The position numbers were made by a program, and so were the translations under genes. A DNA stretch of 9,138 bases from JAFGLP01 sp050014895 (GTDB taxonomy: Bacteria > Chloroflexota > Dehalococcoidia > GIF9 > UBA5629). Position 1 is the first letter of the stretch, and every line of letters begins with the position of its first letter. The notes under the pieces are model-generated. The model saw only the letters and a list, made by a program, of their open reading frames with translations, was not told the origin of the DNA and made no database searches. Shown here in pieces: positions 1 through 5,777 of this stretch. Where the stretch lies: positions 1 through 9,138 of the forward strand of contig JBEKCL010000144.1 in assembly GCA_050014895.1 (NCBI GenBank), given 5' to 3'.

Positions 1-1
1 C

Positions 2-481
2 TGGTACCCCTTCACCGGCAGCGCCGAGGAGACGGGTAAAGGCCTGGGAGAAGGATATAACGTAAACGTCCCGCTGGAAGCCGACCTGGGCGATAAGGAA
101 TATCTGCAGGTTTTTAATGAGATCTTGACGCCATTGGCAATACGTTATAAGCCCGACCTGATGCTGGTGTCGGCTGGCTACGATGCCCACTGGCAGGACA
201 CGATCTCGAATATGAACGTCACCACAATGGGATTCGCCAGGATGGCAAAGACTATTAAGGCTATATCCGACGAACTCTGTCCCAACCGGCTGGTTTATAC
301 ACTCGAAGGCGGATATAACCGGATGGCGCTGGCATATTCGGTTGCCGCCACTTTTGAGCTTCTACTGGGACACCAGGAAGTCGCCGACCCCCTGGGCGCA
401 CCGCCGATGGCCTATTCCCCCAGGGAATTCGACGGCTTCATCAAGACCATCCGCAATATCCATAAACTAAAGGACAATTAA
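2..481 (+). CDS. Histone deacetylase family protein (AcuC/HDAC-like hydrolase), C-terminal part
   Basis: This is the C-terminal ~159 residues of an arginase-fold, zinc-dependent deacetylase of the HDAC/AcuC/acetylpolyamine amidohydrolase superfamily. Its start lies left of the window. These enzymes remove acyl groups from acetyl-lysine proteins or acetylated polyamines in the cytoplasm; the substrate cannot be told here. Visible family landmarks are a W-Y-P-F-T-G-S segment at the very start, G-Y-N-V-N-V-P-L, the SAGYDAH motif with the following Asp expected to ligate zinc, and L-E-G-G-Y-N carrying the tyrosine expected to stabilise the transition state. The upstream D-x-H ligands and the active-site His pair are outside the window. 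In place of the common D-P-L after SAG[YF]DAHxx, this protein reads D-T-I, so the Asp is kept but its context is altered. The frame is open from base 2 and ends in TAA. A perfect palindrome follows 2 nt later. The family call is strong; substrate class is unknown. Confidence 0.88.
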   Translation, partial: WYPFTGSAEETGKGLGEGYNVNVPLEADLGDKEYLQVFNEILTPLAIRYKPDLMLVSAGYDAHWQDTISNMNVTTMGFARMAKTIKAISDELCPNRLVYTLEGGYNRMALAYSVAATFELLLGHQEVADPLGAPPMAYSPREFDGFIKTIRNIHKLKDN

Positions 482-483
482 AA

Positions 484-513
484 AAACATGCGGGACATAT
501 GTCCCGCATGTTT
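484..513. terminator. Bidirectional intrinsic terminator (perfect 30-bp palindrome)
   Basis: Two 15-base halves are exact reverse complements; the core stem is catgcgggacat paired with atgtcccgcatg. On the plus strand it follows the deacetylase stop by 2 nt and is succeeded by TTTCTATTTA. On the minus strand it is followed by an unbroken run of seven T (complement of A 480-486), so it is the better terminator for the cca-secD-secF-microprotein unit ending at 561. Its position between two convergent units supports shared termination. The inner bases would form the loop, since a loopless hairpin cannot fold. The dyad is directly visible; function is inferred. Confidence 0.78.
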
Positions 514-560
514 CTATTTAGCAATTTCGCTGTAAAGGTATACCGAAGGGAAATTCCGGA

Positions 561-692
561 TTAGCCTTCTTTGGTTCCAATACCGAGCAGCAGGATAACG
601 GCCACGCCGAGGATCATACCGGCGATGCCCATAAATGTAGCCAGCGGCACCATTATCAGCGCCCATATTCCGATAAACGTATTTCTATCCAT
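561..692 (-). CDS. 43-aa hydrophobic membrane microprotein directly downstream of secF
   Basis: This small reading frame begins MDRNTFIGIW and ends GIGTKEG. Between lies an almost unbroken hydrophobic stretch (about residues 6-39) rich in Ile, Leu, Val, Met, Gly and Ala, with Pro16 in the middle. It could be one long transmembrane helix or a tight two-helix hairpin. The ATG is preceded by AAGGGGG (GGGGG at 697-701, 4 nt spacing), one of the strongest Shine-Dalgarno matches in the window. Only 9 nt separate it from the secF stop, so it should be the last gene of the cca-secD-secF transcript. It lies in the same frame as secF (TAA, three codons, ATG), so rare stop readthrough would add it to SecF. 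I do not recognise the family. A role with the Sec translocon is suggested only by position. The start, Shine-Dalgarno and stop favour a real gene over chance. Confidence 0.66.
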   Translation of the reverse strand: MDRNTFIGIWALIMVPLATFMGIAGMILGVAVILLLGIGTKEG

Positions 693-701
693 ATATCCCC
701 C

Positions 702-1601
702 TTATTTCGCGGCTTCCGGTGATGTCTTCATACCCCTGTCCCAGAGCACCAGTAACGGGCCGGCCACGAAAACTGAGTCGTAAATGCCAACCACGACGCC
801 GATGAGCAAGGCCATGATGAACTGCTGGATCGTCACGCCGCCGAACAGGTAAATGGCCAGGCAGGTCAGGATAACGGTAAGGCTGGTGTTGATACAGCGG
901 GCAATGGTCTCGAGAATGCTGGAATTTACCGTTATTGCAAAGTCCTTGCTGATGCCCTTGCGAACATTCTCCCTGATGCGGTCATAGACCACACAGGTAT
1001 TGTTGATGCTATAACCTACTATGGTCAACATGGCCACGATAAACATGGAGTCCACCTGGTATCCTATGGCCCAACCGAGTATAGAGAAGATGCCCATAAC
1101 GATTAACACGTCATGCAACAATGCGATGACTGCGGAAAGGCCCCACTTGAACGGGCTGGGCATCTTGCGAAAGGCGAAGGCGATGTAAAGTATCATAAAA
1201 ATGGATGCAATGCCGACAGCGATAGCCGCGTTGCGGGCGACTTCGCTGGCAACGAGAGGTGATACCGCATTGAAGTCCCGGACTGCCACATCAGCATTCA
1301 GGCCTTTCTTCAAACCGTCCAGGAGCGCAGTTTTCTGATCTGTATCAATCCCCGAGGTACGCACCAGGTAATCTCCCGTGCTGGTTTTCTGGATAGTTGC
1401 GTCGCCATAGCCCAATTGCCCCATCTGGTCACGCAATGCAGACTGCTCAACAGCCGGTGTGAAATTAAGGGTCATGATCGTGCCACTGCTGAAATCAATG
1501 CCCAGCTTGAAACCAAAGACAATCATGGAAATTATGCCCGGTACGAGCAGGAAAATCGATATAAGGAAAAACCAGTTCCGCTTATTTACTATGTCTATCA
1601 T
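702..1601 (-). CDS. secF: Protein translocase subunit SecF
   Basis: SecF (299 aa) pairs with SecD and SecYEG in the cytoplasmic membrane and uses the proton motive force to help pull exported proteins out of the channel. Visible features: TM1 at about residues 11-32, the GIDFSSGT signature at 34-41 (usually GxDFxGG, here Ser at 39), a periplasmic P4-type domain up to about 120, then five membrane segments. The TM region carries GYSINNTCVVYDRIREN (196-212) and the S-L-T-V / Y-L-F-G-G region near 240-255. The first motif normally reads S-[IL]-N-D-T. Here residue 201 is Asn (codon AAT at 999-1001), at the place of a conserved transmembrane Asp; the conserved Arg (residue 235) remains. The ATG overlaps the secD stop as ATGA, and GGAG (1609-1612) lies 7 nt upstream inside secD, so translation is probably coupled. 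Length is slightly below the E. coli protein. The call is secure. Confidence 0.97.
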   Translation of the reverse strand: MIDIVNKRNWFFLISIFLLVPGIISMIVFGFKLGIDFSSGTIMTLNFTPAVEQSALRDQMGQLGYGDATIQKTSTGDYLVRTSGIDTDQKTALLDGLKKGLNADVAVRDFNAVSPLVASEVARNAAIAVGIASIFMILYIAFAFRKMPSPFKWGLSAVIALLHDVLIVMGIFSILGWAIGYQVDSMFIVAMLTIVGYSINNTCVVYDRIRENVRKGISKDFAITVNSSILETIARCINTSLTVILTCLAIYLFGGVTIQQFIMALLIGVVVGIYDSVFVAGPLLVLWDRGMKTSPEAAK

Positions 1602-2917
1602 GCTTTAACTCCGTAGAACCAGGAATTTTTCACCACCCTTACGATCACCTGCAAGAAAACCCTGCTGACCGTGATCGCCGTGAACATGCTCAAGGCCACA
1701 CCGATGAATAGTGTCAGGGCGAAACCCTTGACCATGAAGGCGCCGAAAGTGTCGCCGAACCAGTAGAGCACGATACAAGCAATAAAAGTGGTCACGTTGC
1801 TGTCACGTATGGCAAGCCAGGCACGGTCGAAGCCGGCGTCCACGGCGGCGCCCAGCGTACGACCTGCACGCAGCTCTTCTTTCATACGCTCAAAAATGAG
1901 TATGTTGGCATCAACCGCCATACCCACCGATACAACACCTGCTGCGATACCAGCCAGTGTAATTGTAACCGGCACGAGCTTAAAGATGGCTGCGAGGAAA
2001 ATGCCATAAAAGATAAGCGCCAGGGTGGCAATAACACCGGACATCCGGTAGTAGAGAATCATGAAGAGGACAACCAGTATAAGGCCGATAGCGCCTGCCA
2101 CCACGCTCTTATTCAGCGAGTCAGCACCCAGTGTGGCGTCTACCGTCTGCTCCTGTATCACAGTCAAAGGCACATCCAATGAACCTGAGTTGAGCTGAAT
2201 CGACAGGTTCTTGGCCTCTGCCAGTTCAACCCCGGTGATGACACCGCTGCTCTTGATAACAGCCTGGACAGTAGGGGCCGAAATCATCTGATTATCGAGG
2301 AATATGCCGAGCGGTTTTTGCAGGTTACGTTTGGTGACCTGCTCGAAAAGGACGGCGCCCTCGTCATTAAACTCGAAAGCGACTTGCGGCTCATTAGTGC
2401 CGCTTTGGAGAACAACCTTGGAATTGGGTTTCAGGTATTTACCGGTCAGGTCCTTTTGATTGCCGTCGGTGCCGGTTGCAGTGGCAGTTTTCCATACGAC
2501 ATCGCCGGACTCGTCCTTCTTGGGCTGGCCGCTGGCATCAAGGGTTTCTTCCTTGAACTCCAGCAAGGCCACCTGGCCGATCAGCTTTTTAGCTTCATCT
2601 ACATTCTTTTCCCCTGGAAGCTGTACCAGGATGCGGTTTTCTCCCTGCCTCTGGATGATAGGTTCCTTAACTCCAAAAGCATTGGCACGCCGCTCGATCT
2701 TGCCGAGGACGCTTGTCATGGTCTGGTCGACTGTCTGGGTCGGATCCATCTTGGACAGGTCCGCCTCATACGTCAGGTAAGCGCCTCCCTTAAGGTCCAG
2801 GCCCATGGTAAGACCTTTGCGCCCGAACCTGTCGCCATCCAGCGGAACTACGGCCCAGAGGCTAAAGCCAAACAGGGCCAGGATGATTACCAGTAGCCAG
2901 ATATTACTTGTTTTCAA
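1598..2917 (-). CDS. secD: Protein translocase subunit SecD
   Basis: SecD (439 aa) is the larger half of the SecDF export motor. In order: TM1 (about 7-25), the G-L-D-L-K-G-G motif (39-45), a large extracytoplasmic P1 region (about 46-265) with the R-R-A-N-A-F-G-V and Q-L-P-G segments, and a C-terminal bundle of five TM segments (about 270-435). The TM4 motif A-V-D-A-N-I-L-I-F-E-R (334-344) keeps the essential proton-path Asp (D336). D-S-N-V-T-T-F (372-378) and K-G-F-A-L-T-L (397-403) are also present. The start is TTG at 2917; GGGAGGGAG (2927-2935) sits 9 nt upstream and no in-frame ATG occurs before residue 38, beyond TM1, so TTG is needed to retain TM1. cca ends 51 nt upstream on the same strand and secF overlaps the 3' end by 4 nt. 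No promoter was evident in the 51-nt gap. Family call is secure. Confidence 0.97.
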   Translation of the reverse strand: MKTSNIWLLVIILALFGFSLWAVVPLDGDRFGRKGLTMGLDLKGGAYLTYEADLSKMDPTQTVDQTMTSVLGKIERRANAFGVKEPIIQRQGENRILVQLPGEKNVDEAKKLIGQVALLEFKEETLDASGQPKKDESGDVVWKTATATGTDGNQKDLTGKYLKPNSKVVLQSGTNEPQVAFEFNDEGAVLFEQVTKRNLQKPLGIFLDNQMISAPTVQAVIKSSGVITGVELAEAKNLSIQLNSGSLDVPLTVIQEQTVDATLGADSLNKSVVAGAIGLILVVLFMILYYRMSGVIATLALIFYGIFLAAIFKLVPVTITLAGIAAGVVSVGMAVDANILIFERMKEELRAGRTLGAAVDAGFDRAWLAIRDSNVTTFIACIVLYWFGDTFGAFMVKGFALTLFIGVALSMFTAITVSRVFLQVIVRVVKNSWFYGVKA

Positions 2918-2968
2918 TTATCTATTCTCCCTCCCGAGTGTCAGTTAATCACAATTGTTGCTGTTTTA

Positions 2969-4426
2969 TCAGGCAGCACAGCAAGCGCCCATGCCAAAGT
3001 CATTTCTTACGTATTGCAGCGCTTCCTCCCTGGTGTGTATTTCTCCTGCTGCCTGTGCTTCCCTGACCATTTCCAACAACCGGCCGATGTCTTTTCCCGG
3101 GGCCAGCTTGAACTCCTGCATCAGGTCATTCCCTGTTATAAGCCGCAGGGGCATTATCTCACTTTCCTGTTTTTTATGAACATTCATTATATACTGGATG
3201 TGCTCAATATGCATATGCCACTCGTCAATATCCAGCCTCGGCCCGCCGACTGCCAGGTAATCGGCCAGCGCCAGGAATATAACATCGATACCGGCACCCT
3301 CGGTATCCCTGAAATAGCGATAGATGGCCCGGTGAGTGGCAAAGCCTTCATTGGACATCTGTGCAGGGTGGAGGTGATGATAAACAAGCATTTCAATATA
3401 GCGGATTTCTTTGCCGCTGAACCTCAAGCGTTCGAGGATAGATACAGCTAAAGACGCTCCCTCCTTGGTATGACCGAGAAACCTGATCCGTCCATTTTCA
3501 TCCTGTGTCTTGGTCCCTGGTTTGGATATGTCATGAAGCAAAGCGCCTATTTTTATCAGTGTGCTCCGGGTAACGCCGCCGCTAATTTCTTCTTTAAAAT
3601 GCTGATCGATTTCGTCCGACCAGGGGACAAATGCCCGCAATTCCCCCCTTCCGTATACCCAATCACTATCCCTTAACAGGAACTCTACGGCAGCCACAGA
3701 CTCGAGGGAATGGTCAAACACGTCCCAATAATGTTCCCCGGGCTGTTTGACGCCCTTCATTTCACCTATCTCAGGGATTATCCGGCAAAGAAGTCCCAGA
3801 TCATCGAGATGACGGAGCGCATTGCTTGCGTAGGGAAGGGCCAGTATCTTAAGCAATTCCTCTCTAATTTTCTCGCTGGGTACGCTGGTCACAAGGACGC
3901 TGTTGAGACGTATAGATTGCTCCGTTACCGGTTCGATTTCAAGATTAAGTTCCCTGGACAACCTCTCAGCCCGCATCAGCCTGGACGGGTCGGCATCAAA
4001 AATCCTGTCTGTAACCTGTCTGAGCAGGCCTTTCTTCAAATCATCATCCCCACCCGCCGGATCAAGCAACTTGATATCGCCTGCCACAAAAGCCGCCAGG
4101 TCGAGGGCCATAGCATTCACGGTGAAATCCCTGCGCAGCAGGTCATGCTCGATATCTCCCTCATAGGATGTTATGTCAATATGCCAGGGTTGCAACTCAC
4201 CGGCAACCACTACACGCCCCACCTTATTATCCTCGTCTAGCATGACATACCGGCCGTCGACGAGTTCTGCAGCTTCCTGCGCAACTGCAAGAGAATCCCC
4301 GCTGACCGCAATATCAAGGTCAGTGGTAGACCGCCCTACCAGCCAATCGCGCACAAAACCGCCTACGAGGTAGGCTTTAGATTCCGGATAAGTGCAGATC
4401 GGGGAAAGCTTGGTGAGTATTCCCAT
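2969..4426 (-). CDS. cca: tRNA nucleotidyltransferase / poly(A) polymerase family protein with HD domain
   Basis: This is a class II nucleotidyltransferase that adds or repairs the 3' CCA (or only C or A residues) of tRNA in the cytoplasm. With ATG 4426 as start it is 485 aa. Head: GGFVRD at 22-27 and the metal-binding DLD at 36-38, then R-R-D-F-T-V-N-A-M and the DPSRLMRAERL neck (146-156), whose D-x-x-R normally reads the incoming nucleotide. An HD domain follows with His239, H298-D299, His319 and the H-H-x-H cluster near 350-353; HD domains in this family hydrolyse phosphoesters. Motifs do not settle CCA- versus A-adding or poly(A) activity. The frame opens upstream to TTG 4456 (495 aa), with GTG at 4450. 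The promoter at 4459-4487 predicts transcription from about 4452, which excludes TTG 4456. AGGA (4431-4434) is 4 nt before ATG 4426. A leaderless GTG start at 4450 remains possible. It is the first gene of the unit with secD-secF. Confidence 0.92.
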   Translation of the reverse strand: MGILTKLSPICTYPESKAYLVGGFVRDWLVGRSTTDLDIAVSGDSLAVAQEAAELVDGRYVMLDEDNKVGRVVVAGELQPWHIDITSYEGDIEHDLLRRDFTVNAMALDLAAFVAGDIKLLDPAGGDDDLKKGLLRQVTDRIFDADPSRLMRAERLSRELNLEIEPVTEQSIRLNSVLVTSVPSEKIREELLKILALPYASNALRHLDDLGLLCRIIPEIGEMKGVKQPGEHYWDVFDHSLESVAAVEFLLRDSDWVYGRGELRAFVPWSDEIDQHFKEEISGGVTRSTLIKIGALLHDISKPGTKTQDENGRIRFLGHTKEGASLAVSILERLRFSGKEIRYIEMLVYHHLHPAQMSNEGFATHRAIYRYFRDTEGAGIDVIFLALADYLAVGGPRLDIDEWHMHIEHIQYIMNVHKKQESEIMPLRLITGNDLMQEFKLAPGKDIGRLLEMVREAQAAGEIHTREEALQYVRNDFGMGACCAA

Positions 4427-4458
4427 CAAGTCCTGGTTGATTTCGAACACAAGCAAGA

Positions 4459-4487
4459 ATTATAGTACCGCCCCGAATACTTGTAAA
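4459..4487 (-). promoter_or_regulatory. Sigma-70-type promoter for the cca-secD-secF unit
   Basis: On the minus strand, TTTACA (4487-4482) and a consensus TATAAT (4464-4459) are separated by exactly 17 nt. Initiation is expected about 7 nt beyond, near 4452. This is close to ideal housekeeping promoter geometry and the best promoter seen in the window. It overlaps the extreme 5' part of the longest cca reading frame, so it bears on the cca start choice. It faces away from the proB promoter. Confidence 0.68.
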
Positions 4488-4525
4488 GTAAACGATCCCC
4501 TTAGTTTGATCCTGCGATCCGGTGC

Positions 4526-4538
4526 ATCACAACGTGAT
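4526..4538. repeat. Short inverted repeat in the cca/proB divergent region
   Basis: ATCAC-aac-GTGAT is a perfect 5-bp dyad with a 3-nt centre, midway between the two divergent promoters. It could be an operator for a dimeric regulator, but a dyad this short is readily expected by chance. No known operator consensus was recognised. Confidence 0.2.
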
Positions 4539-4600
4539 ATTTTCGTATTATGATATTCGCTGCCGATTTCATACAGGGTAGGCCCCCTCTGCCGACAGCT

Positions 4601-4627
4601 TTGGCAGCCTCGCTGCTGTGTTATAAT
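4601..4627 (+). promoter_or_regulatory. proBA promoter with extended -10 and probable leaderless start
   Basis: A consensus TATAAT (4622-4627) is preceded by T-G-T (4619-4621), making an extended -10. A -35-like TTGGCA lies at 4601-4606 with a short 15-nt spacer, so the extended -10 probably compensates. Only 9 nt separate the -10 from the proB ATG, so transcription should begin at or within about 3 nt of the start codon. A perfect dyad GCAGC-ctc-GCTGC (4604-4616) overlaps the -35 and spacer and could be an operator; that is inference. Confidence 0.58.
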
Positions 4628-4636
4628 TTAGTCGCT

Positions 4637-5749
4637 ATGCAATATAAACGTATAGTCATCAAGCTGGGCACCAACTTGCTGACCGGCGGCAGCGGCAAGC
4701 TGGACATGAAGATTATGTCCGACCTGGCCAGGCAAGTTGCCGAATTGCACAGCCTGGGGCATGAGATAATCCTGGTTTCGTCCGGAGCGATTGCGGCTGG
4801 CCGTCAGAAGCTGGGTATTGAGAATAAGATGAAGGACATTCCCTTCAAACAGGTCATGGCATCAGTAGGGCAGAACCACCTGATGCATATATATGACGAA
4901 CTATTCGCCAAATACCGCATAACCGTAGCCCAGGCGCTGTTGACTAAATCCGACCTGGCAGACCGCTCTCAGTATTTGAACGCACGAAACACACTTCTGG
5001 CTCTGATCGACCTGAGGGTGATCTGCATTGTGAACGAGAACGACGTAGTCTGCATCGACGAACTGGGAGAGCTCAAGTTCGGCGACAATGATAACCTGTC
5101 GGCGATGGTGGCCAACCTGGTGGATGCAGACCTGCTGGTATTGTTATCCGACGTAAAGGGACTATACTCCGCCAATCCCCAGCAGGATAAAAAAGCCAGG
5201 CTGATACTAATCGTGGAGAAAATAGATGAGAAAATAGAAGAGATGGCAGGCGGCGCCGGCAGTTCCCGCGGTACGGGAGGAATGGCAACCAAGATTGAGG
5301 CGGCACGGCTGGCGACTTCCTCCGGCGTACCCGTTATCATCGCTGAAGGATCTGAGCCCAATGTTATTGTGAAAATTGCAGATGGCAAAAAAGTGGGCAC
5401 CTTTTTCATAGCACGGGAAAGTAAAATTGAGAGCAGGCAGCGCTGGCTGCTGTCAGGGCTTTGCTGCATGGGCAAGCTTACCATCGATAAGGGCGCAGCA
5501 ACAGCCTTACGCAAGCAGAACAAGAGCCTGCTGCCGGCAGGCATAACCGGGGTTGAAGGCAATTTCAACCGAGGCGATGTAATCGATATTCACGACGGCA
5601 CCGGAAAACGGATCGGCAGCGGGATCACTAACTACAGTTCGGACGACCTGGACAGGATAAAGGGAGTCAAATCCGCCGGTATCGCAGATATACTGGGCTA
5701 CGAATACGGCGATGAGGCAGTCCACCGGGACAACCTGGTACTGGTTTAA
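4637..5749 (+). CDS. proB: Glutamate 5-kinase (ProB) with C-terminal PUA domain
   Basis: ProB phosphorylates L-glutamate with ATP to glutamyl-5-phosphate, the committed step of proline synthesis in the cytoplasm. From ATG 4637 it is 370 aa, about the size of E. coli ProB. The amino-acid-kinase domain (1-260) shows KLGTN (9-13), SSGAIAAG (48-55), N-E-N-D-V-V (133-138), F-G-D-N-D (148-152), S-D-V-K-G-L-Y (171-177) and GTGGMATKIEAA (212-223). The C-terminal ~95 residues, with K-G-A-A-x-A-L and L-P-A-G-I-T-G-V, form the PUA domain. The frame is open upstream to 4550, but those 29 codons cover the promoter and are not kinase-like; M-Q-Y-K-R-I-V-I-K-L-G-T-N is the expected N-terminus. No Shine-Dalgarno precedes this ATG, in keeping with a leaderless mRNA. 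proA follows 28 nt downstream. Proline feedback inhibition is usual for the family but cannot be confirmed here. Confidence 0.97.
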   Translation: MQYKRIVIKLGTNLLTGGSGKLDMKIMSDLARQVAELHSLGHEIILVSSGAIAAGRQKLGIENKMKDIPFKQVMASVGQNHLMHIYDELFAKYRITVAQALLTKSDLADRSQYLNARNTLLALIDLRVICIVNENDVVCIDELGELKFGDNDNLSAMVANLVDADLLVLLSDVKGLYSANPQQDKKARLILIVEKIDEKIEEMAGGAGSSRGTGGMATKIEAARLATSSGVPVIIAEGSEPNVIVKIADGKKVGTFFIARESKIESRQRWLLSGLCCMGKLTIDKGAATALRKQNKSLLPAGITGVEGNFNRGDVIDIHDGTGKRIGSGITNYSSDDLDRIKGVKSAGIADILGYEYGDEAVHRDNLVLV

Positions 5750-5777
5750 ATCCGGGCAATGATTAAGGGGGGTACCT

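Noticed and set aside
571..783. 70-codon plus-strand frame at the 3' end of secF
   Set aside because: Antisense to secF and the microprotein; no binding site and no recognisable features.
2318..2896. 192-codon plus-strand reading frame opposite secD
   Set aside because: It lies wholly antisense to the conserved secD periplasmic domain, lacks a ribosome binding site, and its translation has no recognisable domain.
3710..4240. 176-codon plus-strand reading frame opposite cca
   Set aside because: Antisense to the conserved nucleotidyltransferase head; its sequence is low-quality shadow coding.
4550..4636. 29-codon N-terminal extension of ProB
   Set aside because: It covers the -35/-10 elements, has no ribosome binding site, and known ProB proteins begin at the M-Q-Y-K-R-I-V-I-K-L-G-T-N segment.
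4969..5568. 199-codon minus-strand frame opposite proB
   Set aside because: Rich in Ser, Pro and Ala as expected for an antisense shadow; proB on the other strand is unambiguous.
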